Origin: a virus
Reading direction: 5' to 3' (one strand)
Length of the DNA: 46,351 nucleotides
IMG/VR virus record: IMGVR_UViG_3300037297_000015
Coordinates: 1-46,351 of that record
In this document: in pieces, positions 15,451 through 22,550 of the stretch
Layout of the letters: the number at the start of each line of letters is the position of its first letter
How positions within the stretch are numbered: the stretch's first letter is position 1
Position numbers and translations under genes: made by a program
Notes under the pieces: generated by a model
What the model was told of the DNA's origin: nothing
The model's database searches: none
What the model saw: only the letters and a program-made list of their open reading frames with translations

Positions 15451-15582
15451 TTACTTGCCTGCCTTGCGCAGTGCATCGTCAAGCTTGGCGATCTGCATGG
15501 GAATCGGATCGTCTTGGTAGTCAGGCACATTGCCTCCAGCGGTCAGAATTTCCTGAACGTATTTGTCGATCATCTTGTTCAT
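15451..15582 (-). CDS. Small unknown protein upstream of TerS
   Basis: 43 residues from ATG 15582, starting MNKMIDKYVQEILTAGGNVP and ending DDALRKAGK. A GGAGG site lies 7 bases before the ATG. A longer frame to 15708 would run through the tRNA gene and is rejected. Charged helical protein, function unknown. Confidence 0.55.
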   Translation of the reverse strand: MNKMIDKYVQEILTAGGNVPDYQDDPIPMQIAKLDDALRKAGK

Positions 15583-15599
15583 GATCTGCCTCCGATGTT

Positions 15600-15675
15600 T
15601 GGTGCTGGAGGCAGGCATAGAACCCGCGACATCCTGATTACAAATCAGGTGCTCTACCGTCTGAGCTACACCAGC
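15600..15675 (-). tRNA. tRNA-Thr (anticodon TGT)
   Basis: A full cloverleaf can be folded on the minus strand: acceptor GCTGGTG/CTCCAGC (one T-T mismatch), D arm GCTC...GAGC, anticodon arm CCTGA-TTTGTAA-TCAGG with TGT anticodon, and T arm GCGGG-TTCTATG-CCTGC. The CCA end is encoded (15600-15602). The T loop has T where a purine is usual, so it is slightly off consensus. Threonine ACA codons are rare in GC-rich hosts; a phage tRNA may ease translation of AT-richer genes. Confidence 0.85.
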
Positions 15676-16158
15676 GAAATAGCTGACGGGTTTACGTGAC
15701 CGCCACACGGCCTGGTGCCTCAGCTTCCGTCACGCCAGCGCGCGAAACCTCATAACCGATCAGAGGCGTTCGTTCCCTTTCAGGACATGTTGAGCGCGGG
15801 CCGGGCGCTACTCCGGCTATCCTGTCTCACTGCCCTTCTCGGTCGCATCCATCAAGATAGCTAATCTTGACTTTCTCCGAGGTTGGCCGTGCTTCTCGTT
15901 CGCTGGAGAGGCAGGATTTGATACACCAATGCGTGTCTCTAAATTCTAGCCCGCTAAGGCCGGATACATTGCTTTCCACGCCGCCGCGCTCAGGAGGTGC
16001 ATAGTCAAGGTTGCGATCCTTACTATCCCGAACCACGCCGGGCACCCATGCACCACCAGAAAGCGGATTGAAGAAAATCGCCAAGCTCCTTCTCAAGTCC
16101 GGGCGCAGTGTCGCTTTGCGATCATAATGCAGTATTCCGCCGATAAATCAAGCCTGCA
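15676..16158 (-). other. Gene-poor stretch upstream of tRNA-Thr
   Basis: About 480 bases with no well supported gene. One leftward frame (15827-16096, 89 codons, TTG start) is open but has a poor start and an odd composition; its tail holds CIKSC. A segment at 15902-15922 resembles the 3' end of a tRNA (T loop and acceptor) but the rest of a cloverleaf is not convincing. It could hold a promoter for the packaging and head genes, a packaging site or a replication origin; none can be shown. Confidence 0.4.
15827..16096 (-). CDS. Doubtful ORF upstream of tRNA-Thr
   Basis: 89 codons from a TTG start, ending KISYLDGCDREGQ. AGAAGGAG lies inside the first codons and would suit a second TTG one base later, which is too close. 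No family recognised. Listed because it fills an otherwise empty stretch. Confidence 0.25.
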   Translation of the reverse strand: MRRSLAIFFNPLSGGAWVPGVVRDSKDRNLDYAPPERGGVESNVSGLSGLEFRDTHWCIKSCLSSEREARPTSEKVKISYLDGCDREGQ

Positions 16159-16800
16159 TCAGCACATCTTGTGCAAATCCTTCATCGCTGCCACAAACCG
16201 TTCCCCGCATGGAGTCACACGTGCTCCGTCGTGCAGGTCTGCCCATCCATAGATCGCAGTCCATATCGCATCTTTCGCGCCCATCGGAAGCTTTGCAATG
16301 CGCCCGCTCCAAATTGCCCAAGCACGCTCTACTGCCTCATCGCGCTCATCTTGTGTGCGGAGATCAGGCGCTGGCGCATCTGCGCTTGTTTCCATCCGGT
16401 CCGGCATCATCTCGATCTTGCCGGACTTCGGATAGACACTGACGCACATTGCCCGCCCTGCCCGCTCATATGCGATGCGAAGTGCGCCGAATGTCTCGAC
16501 AAGCCGCGTGGCACCATCGCGACCCTCTGACAGCACCAGCGCCCGCCCTGCTCCATCAGCTACTGCAGGTGACCGCATTTCGCGCAGGACTGCCGTGTTG
16601 TTCTCGTTCGCTCCGATCTGTCGCGCCCTTGCCTTGAGGGTTGGAATGTCGTGCGCATCCGCTTCGCGCTCTTGCTTAATTTCCTTCATTCTCTGCCGCC
16701 CCTGCTTAACCCTGCGCTTCACAGGTGAGACGCCAGGAAGCTCTATTTTCGCTTTCGATTTTGACTTTGCCGCGCGCCTGCGACGGTCTCCCTTGCCCAT
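16159..16800 (-). CDS. Unknown protein with basic amino end
   Basis: 213 residues. The first 45 are strongly basic (MGKGDRRRRAAKSKSKAKIE and more), which suggests nucleic acid binding. The body has LVLSEGRDGATRLVETFGAL followed by RIAYERAGRAM, and a carboxyl ERAWAIWSGRIAKLP helix. GAGGGG ribosome binding site before ATG 16800. Position between early genes and terminase suggests a regulatory or packaging-linked role, but no family is recognised. Confidence 0.65.
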   Translation of the reverse strand: MGKGDRRRRAAKSKSKAKIELPGVSPVKRRVKQGRQRMKEIKQEREADAHDIPTLKARARQIGANENNTAVLREMRSPAVADGAGRALVLSEGRDGATRLVETFGALRIAYERAGRAMCVSVYPKSGKIEMMPDRMETSADAPAPDLRTQDERDEAVERAWAIWSGRIAKLPMGAKDAIWTAIYGWADLHDGARVTPCGERFVAAMKDLHKMC

Positions 16801-16818
16801 ACCTTGCCCCTCTCGTTT

Positions 16819-17061
16819 TCAGCAGTCGTGGATCGTGTCGCCCGGCCGCGTCATCACGGCAGGTTCGTCTCTCGTCGCGTTGTGATTACAAGGAATGACC
16901 GAACCATCAGCGAAGAACCTTTGTTCCAGTTCGCCGATGAGAAGATCCCCTGGCGCACCGCGGAGCCAGTCCAAGCAAGCCTTCCGAAGCGCATTCTCAA
17001 TTTCCTTCCGGCGCTTTCCTTTTGCCGATTTGATGCGGTCTATGGTTGCTCGGTCTGTCAT
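16819..17061 (-). CDS. Unknown small protein
   Basis: 80 residues from ATG 17061, which overlaps the upstream stop (ATGA); a longer frame to 17172 is less likely. Starts MTDRATIDRIKSAKGKRRKE with a basic helix, then LLIGELEQRFFADG and a carboxyl part with one Cys near the middle and one at the very end. Function unknown. Confidence 0.6.
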   Translation of the reverse strand: MTDRATIDRIKSAKGKRRKEIENALRKACLDWLRGAPGDLLIGELEQRFFADGSVIPCNHNATRDEPAVMTRPGDTIHDC

Positions 17062-17273
17062 CTGGATTCCCTCTGTCCGTATTGCTTCGTTGCCTCGTTG
17101 ATAAATGCCTGCCTGATCCAGTCGTCCAGTATCTGGTCTGGATATATCACGATCAGGCCCATCCGTTGCCATGCATTTGAAAAGGCTTCGTGATTGCGCC
17201 GCTGTGCTTCCTCGCCCACAGGCGCTGGGCCGTTGGCTTGGCTATAGATGCTGCTGATCGGAAAGCGGGTCAT
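17058..17273 (-). CDS. Unknown small protein
   Basis: 71 residues starting MTRFPISSIYSQANGPAPVG and with a helical carboxyl half (AWQRMGLIVIYPDQIL and later INEATKQYGQRESR). It overlaps the next gene. Typical small accessory protein between replication and packaging genes; no function recognised. Confidence 0.6.
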   Translation of the reverse strand: MTRFPISSIYSQANGPAPVGEEAQRRNHEAFSNAWQRMGLIVIYPDQILDDWIRQAFINEATKQYGQRESR

Positions 17274-17306
17274 TCGAAAGCCTCTTTTTGAACAAGATTC
17301 ATGGTA

Positions 17307-17444
17307 TCAGAACACAGGTTCGCCGTCTCGCAGCATCGCCGCCAGGTTCGCTACAACACGTCCGGTGTCGTCGTAGATCCACAGCGCCTCGGTGGTGCTG
17401 AGAATTCCTTGCTGGTGAAGGTGTGCGCTGAGTTGTGGTGTCAT
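17307..17444 (-). CDS. 45-residue accessory protein (MTPQLSA type)
   Basis: ATG 17444 overlaps the stop of the upstream gene (ATGA). The frame gives 45 residues starting MTPQLSAHLHQQGILS and ending MLRDGEPVF. The first codons are repeated at 17715-17742, where a copy of this gene start is joined to a different sequence. Composition looks like a real protein, with EALWIYDDTGRVVANLAAM as a helix-strand unit. Function unknown. Confidence 0.55.
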   Translation of the reverse strand: MTPQLSAHLHQQGILSTTEALWIYDDTGRVVANLAAMLRDGEPVF

Positions 17445-17451
17445 TTGTCGC
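17424..17451. repeat. Direct repeat B, copy 1 (28 bp)
   Basis: Matches 17715-17742 at 25 of 28 positions. It spans the overlapping stop of one gene and start of the MTPQLSA gene. Confidence 0.75.
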
Positions 17452-17671
17452 AAGCTTGTTGAAGCATTTCATGAATGCCACGAGCAGCACTATCGAGATC
17501 ATCGATATCAACACCGATATTTTGATTGAAATCTTCTTGTATGATGTCTTGGATCACTTCCTTGATATCGTCGATGCTCATGTCTTCCTCGAAGTCGCTC
17601 AACTCAACATTAGAGCATTGCGGGCGATAACCGCCACGATATCCATCATTAACTTGCCATTTAATATCCAT
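17441..17671 (-). CDS. Acidic accessory protein
   Basis: 76 residues from ATG 17671, chosen because AAGGAG lies 8 bases upstream, the same spacing as the gene at 18037; an in-frame GTG at 17680 is too close to that site. The sequence is very acidic (FEEDMSIDDIKEVIQDIIQE). Acidic small phage proteins can mimic DNA or inhibit host proteins, but nothing specific is seen. Lower GC than flanking genes. Confidence 0.6.
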   Translation of the reverse strand: MDIKWQVNDGYRGGYRPQCSNVELSDFEEDMSIDDIKEVIQDIIQEDFNQNIGVDIDDLDSAARGIHEMLQQACDK

Positions 17672-17674
17672 CTC

Positions 17675-17714
17675 ATTCACTCCTTCATCTCACATCTCTC
17701 CCGCCACTCGGCGC
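17675..17714. repeat. Direct repeat A, copy 1 (40 bp)
   Basis: Matches 18041-18080 at 38 of 40 bases. It contains the ribosome binding site of the downstream gene and, on the minus strand, the end of an RAEWRARCETKE-like reading frame. Directly abuts repeat B copy 2. Confidence 0.8.
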
Positions 17715-17742
17715 TGCGCTGAGTTGCGGTGTCATCCGTCGC
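17715..17742. repeat. Direct repeat B, copy 2 (28 bp)
   Basis: Second copy of 17424-17451. Here the MTPQLSA start is followed after 7 codons by repeat A and no longer makes the 45-residue protein. Confidence 0.75.
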
Positions 17743-18037
17743 TTTTCAGATACCGATTTTTGTATTTTTCGATTGCATCAACCGCACGCTGCGGATCAAT
17801 ACGAACCCTATCACCATCACCTCGTGCATCAATAAAGAGCAAGAATGCGTTGTCTCTAGTATCGATTCTGATTGTCAGATATTTCAAGTCCATATCTTCA
17901 ATCCACCAAGGATCATCGCGAACGCTTTCAAGAACATCCATGAAGCGACATAGCTCCTTGTTCCAAATATTCGTAGGAACAATAGAATTTTCACAATGTG
18001 GCCATTTCATGTCGCTTCCTAACATATGCTCTGCCAT
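17732..18037 (-). CDS. Acidic accessory protein
   Basis: 101 residues with ribosome binding site AAGGAG 8 bases before ATG 18037. Contains WPHCENSIVPTNIWNKELC, a WWIEDMDLKYLTIRID strand and FLLFIDARGDGDRVRID, ending in a lysine-rich helix. The W-E-D-x-D and DARGDGD clusters make it acidic overall. No family recognised. It lies between the two repeat pairs and is lower in GC than its neighbours. Confidence 0.6.
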   Translation of the reverse strand: MAEHMLGSDMKWPHCENSIVPTNIWNKELCRFMDVLESVRDDPWWIEDMDLKYLTIRIDTRDNAFLLFIDARGDGDRVRIDPQRAVDAIEKYKNRYLKSDG

Positions 18038-18040
18038 CTA

Positions 18041-18080
18041 ATTCACTCCTTCGTCTCACATCTCGCCCGCCACTCGGCGC
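18041..18080. repeat. Direct repeat A, copy 2 (40 bp)
   Basis: Second copy of 17675-17714, inside the 15-codon minigene at 18043-18090. Confidence 0.8.
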
Positions 18081-18090
18081 GGCTTTTCAT
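18043..18090 (-). CDS. 15-codon minigene
   Basis: ATG 18090 overlaps the upstream stop (ATGA) and the frame reads MKSRAEWRARCETKE then TGA. Its last codons supply the AAGGAG site of the next gene. The same carboxyl peptide is coded in repeat A copy 1, but without a start. It may be a coupling peptide or remnant of a longer gene. Confidence 0.3.
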   Translation of the reverse strand: MKSRAEWRARCETKE

Positions 18091-18461
18091 TCCACCAGCT
18101 TCCATTTGTTGAACGACTTGTTGCGCGGATCTGTCTGTTCGATCATACCACGCTGGCGCAGCACCGATAGGCAATATCCTACCGCATCTGATGAAACACC
18201 GGAAGCCTTGACGATTTCGCCATGGTTCATCGGTCCGAATTTGCGCAGAGCGTCGATCACCTTCTTGCGTTTCCTATCAGCTGATTCATTCCGCTTTGAA
18301 CGCGACTTCACGCCTCCCTGATTGATGTTCGGAAATTTCACCTTTCCTGTCGGCTTGCCAGGAACTAGCCCCATCAGCCGCGCCATCGCGTCCTGCCCCT
18401 TGATGGAGACGAAAGCGTCCATCGTGTCACCGGGCCAATCTGTTCTCGGATGCATCGTCAT
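18087..18461 (-). CDS. Winged-helix DNA-binding protein
   Basis: 124 residues from ATG 18461 (GAGGGG 6 bases upstream); a longer frame to 18635 would overlap the replication gene. The carboxyl part KKVIDALRKFGPMNHGEIVK, SSDAVGYCLSVLRQRGMIEQ and FNKWKLVE is a winged helix-turn-helix. The middle is a basic linker (KSRSKRNESADRKRKK). It probably regulates transcription or binds at the origin. It follows directly after the DUF1376 replication gene. Confidence 0.65.
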   Translation of the reverse strand: MTMHPRTDWPGDTMDAFVSIKGQDAMARLMGLVPGKPTGKVKFPNINQGGVKSRSKRNESADRKRKKVIDALRKFGPMNHGEIVKASGVSSDAVGYCLSVLRQRGMIEQTDPRNKSFNKWKLVE

Positions 18462-18471
18462 CGTGCTCCCC

Positions 18472-19185
18472 TCACTGTCCTGCGATCCTTTTCCAGCGCT
18501 GAACTGGATCGTCGCCGTTGTTTTGCTGAGAAAATGCGACTTCATCCTCCCATCCTCTCTGATTGAGCCAGGTGGTCGGGTCGCGGGCGAAGCCTTCGAT
18601 AACGCGCTTGTCATCTCGTGATCGCTTCGCAGCATCGATTATTGTTTGCTCTGAAACTCCGCGCTTCACCGCCGCTCGATATTTCGACTCAGCGTCCTTT
18701 CGCTTTCGCTTCACTCCGTCCCTGTGAGGGTATGAGTTCCAAAATTCATCAAATCGCCCAATAGATACTATTGGTTCTGGTTCTGGTTCTGGTATGGTTT
18801 TATTTGGGTTTTCCGAAACAGAACCATTCGCTTTTTCTATGTCATTGTTTTTTAATGATTTAGGTCTTCCACCCTTGGAACCATTTTCTCTATTCTTTTG
18901 GATTTTTTCTTGCGTATTTTTCCAGATTTTTTGCAGGTTTTTTTGCGTAATCTCGCCATTCTCTATGACAAGGAACTTTTCCAGGCGAGCCTTTACCTTC
19001 ACCCATTTTGCTTTTGTAAGACCTACAATCCTGGCTATGTCCTTGTCATCGTCAGGTACTGCACCATTCCGCCGCCACATGGCCGCAAGCAACAGAAGGT
19101 AAGCTCCGTGCTCTTCTGTTGTCAGGTGGGTTGTATCTGCGATGTAGGCATCCCAGAACATAGGCATAGAAGGCGCCTGGCTCAT
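18472..19185 (-). CDS. DUF1376/YdaU-like replication protein
   Basis: 237 residues. The amino domain, MPMFWDAYIADTTHLTTEEH then GAYLLLLAAMWRRNGAVPDD, is DUF1376, a winged-helix domain of phage replication initiator proteins. A low-complexity linker with K, N and PEPEPEP follows, then a carboxyl domain with FDEFWNSYPHRDGVKRKRKD and FARDPTTWLNQRGWEDE, as in primosomal DnaT-like and YdaU proteins. It likely loads the DnaB encoded just upstream. The linker DNA is AT-rich. Translation is coupled to a 13-codon minigene. Confidence 0.8.
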   Translation of the reverse strand: MSQAPSMPMFWDAYIADTTHLTTEEHGAYLLLLAAMWRRNGAVPDDDKDIARIVGLTKAKWVKVKARLEKFLVIENGEITQKNLQKIWKNTQEKIQKNRENGSKGGRPKSLKNNDIEKANGSVSENPNKTIPEPEPEPIVSIGRFDEFWNSYPHRDGVKRKRKDAESKYRAAVKRGVSEQTIIDAAKRSRDDKRVIEGFARDPTTWLNQRGWEDEVAFSQQNNGDDPVQRWKRIAGQ

Positions 19186-19223
19186 TTATACGCCTCCTCC
19201 AATTTTCTCTTGGTATTTTTCAT
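19182..19223 (-). CDS. 13-codon minigene coupled to the DUF1376 gene
   Basis: ATG 19223 reads MKNTKRKLEEAYK and its TGA overlaps the DUF1376 ATG (ATGA). GGGAG from the DnaB stop region is its ribosome binding site, and the GAGGAGG inside it is that of the next gene. It may serve only to couple translation. Confidence 0.35.
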   Translation of the reverse strand: MKNTKRKLEEAYK

Positions 19224-19229
19224 ATCACA

Positions 19230-20621
19230 TCACTCCCAAATCGCGTTCAGGGCCGGGTTGCACATCACCCTGGCAGTTCCGATAGCGCCCTGCCGCTGCT
19301 TTGCGACGATTATCTCCATGCGATTGTGCGCGGCATTCATTGCCGCCTCCCAAGCCTCCCTGCGCTCCATGTTCGAACCATCCGGTTCTTCGCGCGAGAG
19401 GTAGTATTCATCTCGGTAGCAGAACATCACCGTGTCGGCGTCCTGCTCAAGCTGTCCGCTTTCACGCAGATCGCTCATCATCGGCCGCTTATCTTCTCTG
19501 GATTCGAGCTGCCGTGACAGCTGCGATAAAGCCAAGACTGGCACGTTCAGCTCACCGGCCAGCGCCTTGAGCGCCATGCTTATCTTGGTGATTTCCTCGT
19601 ACCGGCTGTTTGCTTTGGTGGTGAGCAACTGTGCGTAATCCACGATAAGAAGACGCATGTTTTCCTCACCGAGAATTCGCCTAGCCTGTCTGGCGCCGGC
19701 ACGCAGTGCGCCGAGGTCGGAGAACTCGCGCGGCAGGAAAGTGATTGGCAGCTCAGCAACCTCCTGAACAGCCTGCTTGAAGGATTCAATATGTCCTTCG
19801 CTCATGCTTCCTCGCCGCATCGATGCGTATTCGACCGCCATGTTCTGGCGCACCGTCTGTTCCGAAATCGCCCGAAGCGCCATTGCCTCAGGATTCATCT
19901 CCAAGCTGCAGATCACGACGCCGTGGCCTTGTCGCGCTACGTTTAGGCCCATCGACAGCGCCACCGCCGTCTTTCCCATCGATGGGCGTCCGCCGAGCAG
20001 GATCAATTCGCCCGGGAATAAGCCAGAGACAATGCGGTCTAGCGCGTCGATACCGGAATGCACCGCCTGCCCGTCCTCGCCGTTGTGCGCCGCCACGGTT
20101 TGCTCATACGCTATGGTGACGGCATTCATCATCGAAACAGGCTTGGCGCGCTGCGACGGTGCCGCTGCGAGCATTTCCGCCTCAAGTGCGGCCGCGATGT
20201 CAGCAGCCGACCGTTCACCGCGCAAAACGGCAGCCCGTGCCTCCGCGGTGGCATCCAGGATGCGGCGCTTGGCTGCCATGTCGGATAGGATGCCGATATA
20301 ATGATCGAAGCTGCTTTTTCCGGGCGCTGCGCCAGCCAGCCGCGCCAGGTATCTCTGGCCTCCGAGTTCTTCCATGCCTTCGCATCCGCGCGCCCATTCC
20401 GACATCGAAACAGGGCTGACGAATGCACCCGCAAGATCGCGATCTCGCATTGCATCGAACATGGCCGCGTGAACGCCATCATAAAACAGACCCTTGCCGC
20501 CAGCCGCAGCGGTGCGGCCGATCAGTTCCGGCGACAGAAGCATCTGCCCGAGAACGGCCTGTTCTGCCTCCGCGATGTATGGTGCCTGATCTTCCTGCCT
20601 CAGCTGCGCGACTTCATTCAT
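19230..20621 (-). CDS. dnaB: Replicative DNA helicase DnaB
   Basis: 463 residues, the normal DnaB length. The amino domain (AEQAVLGQMLLSPELI, then GQRYLARLAGAAPG) and RecA-like domain are complete: Walker A GRPSMGKT at 211-218, Walker B LLIVDYAQLL near 320-329, then ALSQLSRQLESREDKRPMMS and LRESGQLEQDADTVMFCYRD. It unwinds DNA 5' to 3' at the phage fork. No phage polymerase or primase is visible, so host enzymes are probably recruited. ATGA overlap with the upstream small gene. Confidence 0.93.
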   Translation of the reverse strand: MNEVAQLRQEDQAPYIAEAEQAVLGQMLLSPELIGRTAAAGGKGLFYDGVHAAMFDAMRDRDLAGAFVSPVSMSEWARGCEGMEELGGQRYLARLAGAAPGKSSFDHYIGILSDMAAKRRILDATAEARAAVLRGERSAADIAAALEAEMLAAAPSQRAKPVSMMNAVTIAYEQTVAAHNGEDGQAVHSGIDALDRIVSGLFPGELILLGGRPSMGKTAVALSMGLNVARQGHGVVICSLEMNPEAMALRAISEQTVRQNMAVEYASMRRGSMSEGHIESFKQAVQEVAELPITFLPREFSDLGALRAGARQARRILGEENMRLLIVDYAQLLTTKANSRYEEITKISMALKALAGELNVPVLALSQLSRQLESREDKRPMMSDLRESGQLEQDADTVMFCYRDEYYLSREEPDGSNMERREAWEAAMNAAHNRMEIIVAKQRQGAIGTARVMCNPALNAIWE

Positions 20622-20767
20622 TTTTGTTGCACCTTTTCAGCAATGCGGCGCGCCAGATCACCGATCTGCTGCCAGTTCCCGTTTTCCTGCCGTTGGTTTT
20701 CGGCGCGCTCTGGAATCTCATCCGCGCTCGTGCTGGCGTCCTCGTTGATCCGCTCGTTGAAGGTCAT
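20618..20767 (-). CDS. 49-residue protein between methyltransferase-like gene and DnaB
   Basis: ATG 20767 overlaps the upstream stop (ATGA) and its TGA overlaps the DnaB start (ATGA). The protein starts MTFNERINEDASTSADEIPE and ends RRIAEKVQQK, a hydrophilic helical peptide with WQQIGDLA. The double overlap and clean composition make it a credible gene. Function unknown; it may bind DnaB or simply couple translation. Confidence 0.6.
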   Translation of the reverse strand: MTFNERINEDASTSADEIPERAENQRQENGNWQQIGDLARRIAEKVQQK

Positions 20768-21303
20768 CCCTCCCTCCCGACAAACTCAATCGGCCCGCTG
20801 CCGCGAGCGTCGAACAGGTGCCAGGCGCAATTGTCCTTGCCGCTCGTGGTCGTGCCCTCGATCCAGATCAATCTGCCAACTGATACGACTTTCCGGCACA
20901 GGTGCTGGTACGGCGCGCTCTGCTTTGTGTGAAGCCAGTCCGCGTCGAATAGGAGCCATGTCGGGCGCATGGCCGAGAAATGCTCAATCATCCGGTGCAG
21001 GATTGGGCGCGTCCAAACTGGGTTTGTGATGATGTGCGTTGCGCCGGTACAGTCCAGGTCTTGGAGCGTTACCGTCAGCGCGTCCAGGCGATACACGCAC
21101 TCTACCTCAGGCTCGATATCTGTCGCCACAACGCACTCTGGACCGTATGCCTGAATGCCGCGAACCAGATCACCAGCCGCAGCACACGGCTCCCAGAACC
21201 TGACTCCCCATGGCAAATGAGGTGCTAGGATGGCAGCGGCTCTCGGGTCAAATGTCCTGTATTTGTCTTTCGGCCTGCGCCGAAAGCTGCTCCGCTTTCC
21301 CAT
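20764..21303 (-). CDS. SAM-dependent DNA methyltransferase-like protein
   Basis: 179 residues from ATG 21303, overlapping the upstream stop (ATGA). A basic start (GKRSSFRRRPKDKY) is followed by VRFWEPCAAAGDLVRGIQAY, which fits the SAM-binding motif I (E-x-C-A-x-x-G), and ATDIEPE (motif II). ITNPVWTRPILHRMIEHFS is the NPPY/W position, changed to NPVW. The size and motif order fit small phage adenine methyltransferase-like proteins. The altered motif IV leaves activity in doubt. Confidence 0.65.
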   Translation of the reverse strand: MGKRSSFRRRPKDKYRTFDPRAAAILAPHLPWGVRFWEPCAAAGDLVRGIQAYGPECVVATDIEPEVECVYRLDALTVTLQDLDCTGATHIITNPVWTRPILHRMIEHFSAMRPTWLLFDADWLHTKQSAPYQHLCRKVVSVGRLIWIEGTTTSGKDNCAWHLFDARGSGPIEFVGREG

Positions 21304-21746
21304 CACGCCGCCCTCCGCCAAACCTCAGCTGCGGCGCGCAGCTCTTCAGCCGCCGCCGCCGCCATTTTCTGGGCGAGTTCGCGCTCTCGCCATTGCTCGA
21401 TGGTGATCTTGTTCCAGCGCGTCAGCTCGCGCTTGGGCAGACCGAGGCGCGCCGCGGTCGTGCCGATACGCTGCTCATTGGTCTCGAAATGATCGGCCAT
21501 TTCACGACGGCCAACACCGGACCGCCACATGGACGCGAAATCAGCCTCTTGTCCATGCCTGATCAGATGAAACCGTTCCCGCGGGTAGCTCGGCCGAGCT
21601 GGAAGACCCCGCGCCGCCGCCCGGCACCTGACCGCCTGCTCAGAGATATTCAGCCGCGCCCCGATTTCCGCCAGCGTCATGCCGTAGTCGTTCCACATGC
21701 GCGCGAATTCGGCGCCGGAGACCTTTTTTCCCCTATGCGATTTCAT
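21303..21746 (-). CDS. Double helix-turn-helix DNA-binding protein
   Basis: 147 residues with two similar helix-turn-helix units: FARMWNDYGMTLAEIGARLN with ISEQAVRCRAAARGL, then FASMWRSGVGRREMADHFET with NEQRIGTTAARLGL. The tail is an alanine and arginine rich helix. The repeated unit suggests binding to direct repeats. Probable regulator of early genes; GcrA-like comparison is possible but unproven. Confidence 0.65.
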   Translation of the reverse strand: MKSHRGKKVSGAEFARMWNDYGMTLAEIGARLNISEQAVRCRAAARGLPARPSYPRERFHLIRHGQEADFASMWRSGVGRREMADHFETNEQRIGTTAARLGLPKRELTRWNKITIEQWRERELAQKMAAAAAEELRAAAEVWRRAA

Positions 21747-22099
21747 GGCGACACCTCGATCACGACCAGACCGCCTTTCACCACCTCTGCGAACGCCGGT
21801 GGAAACACGGGACGAAATCCACTGTCATCACAACCCATTGCATCGGCGATTCCGTCGATTGCCGCCTTCATCGGGAAAGCGAGATTTGCCACATCACGTC
21901 GCCGGAGATCCGGCGGGTGATAGGTGAAGCGAAGGGTGGCGTGCGGCATGGACGTTTTGACCCCGGCCGCCAGCGCCATCCAGTGTGCGTTCTGCCGATA
22001 GCTCTTCTTCGCCTTGTGCGCCTTGATCCGGCGGACACGGTGACCGTTGCTGTAATTCGAGGACAGCTCCTTCGGAGGCCACGGCAAGACGACCTGCAT
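21743..22099 (-). CDS. rusA: RusA-like Holliday junction resolvase
   Basis: 118 residues, the usual RusA size. Starts MQVVLPWPPKELSSNYSNG, then Y-x-x-x-A and LRFTYHPPDLRRRDVANLAF with D-x-x-N, followed by KAAIDGIADAMGCDDSGFR; the three aspartates are the metal-binding active site. It cuts four-way junctions to free replicated DNA for packaging. Overlaps GapR-like gene upstream by one base. Confidence 0.85.
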   Translation of the reverse strand: MQVVLPWPPKELSSNYSNGHRVRRIKAHKAKKSYRQNAHWMALAAGVKTSMPHATLRFTYHPPDLRRRDVANLAFPMKAAIDGIADAMGCDDSGFRPVFPPAFAEVVKGGLVVIEVSP

Positions 22100-22377
22100 C
22101 AGACCATCCCCAACGCTTCTTTGTACATTTCCAGCACCGCCTCTTCCTCGGCAATGTCGTCCTTGTTGCGCTTGCGCAGCGCGATCACCTTGCGCATCAC
22201 CTTGGTGTCGTAACCGCGGCCCTTGGCTTCTGCCATCACCTCCTTCTGCTGCTCGGCGATGTTCTTCTTTTCCATCTCCAGCCGCTCGAACCGTTCGATG
22301 AACTGGCGCAGCTCGGCGGCGGTGACGCGGTATGCTGCATCGCGTACTTCTCGGTCAGCATCGGTTTCCTTCATCAT
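22099..22377 (-). CDS. GapR-like DNA-structuring protein (DUF2312)
   Basis: 92 residues from ATG 22377, overlapping the upstream stop (ATGATGA; ATG 22374 is also possible). The whole chain matches the GapR family: TAAELRQFIERFERLEMEKK, IAEQQKEVMAEAKGRGYDTK, VMRKVIALRKRNKDDIAEEE, AVLEMYKEALGM. GapR of Caulobacter clamps overtwisted DNA and stimulates gyrase and topoisomerase IV ahead of forks. A phage copy next to RusA and DnaB fits a replication role and points to an alphaproteobacterial host. Confidence 0.85.
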   Translation of the reverse strand: MMKETDADREVRDAAYRVTAAELRQFIERFERLEMEKKNIAEQQKEVMAEAKGRGYDTKVMRKVIALRKRNKDDIAEEEAVLEMYKEALGMV

Positions 22378-22550
22378 GCCGTATCTCCCTGTTTGATGTG
22401 ATGACCCTCGACAGCCACCAGCGCAGCCTTGGCTTTCTGCCATGCCTTTCGCAGCTTGTTGCTGCGCTGGTGGCGTGCCTTGGCCTGCTCGAATGCCATC
22501 CTGGTCAGGTACTCTCTGGCGCGCGCTTCGATGATGTCCGCGCTGATCAC
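22374..22550 (-). CDS. 58-residue basic helical protein, GTG start
   Basis: GTG 22550 overlaps the upstream TGA (GTGA). The frame reads VISADIIEARAREYLTRMAF and ends EGHHIKQGDTA, a strongly basic, helical small protein; its stop overlaps the GapR-like start. A longer frame up to 22928 passes through two other genes and is rejected. Confidence 0.55.
   Translation of the reverse strand: MISADIIEARAREYLTRMAFEQAKARHQRSNKLRKAWQKAKAALVAVEGHHIKQGDTA

Noticed and set aside
15583-15708. Upstream extension of the 43-residue ORF
   Set aside because: It translates the tRNA-Thr gene (the GVAQTVEHLIC-type false peptide typical of tRNA sequence).
15902-15979. Possible second tRNA (T loop and acceptor-like segment)
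   Set aside because: The 3' part resembles a tRNA end and six of seven acceptor pairs can form, but the T stem is broken and no D or anticodon arm folds. At most a remnant.
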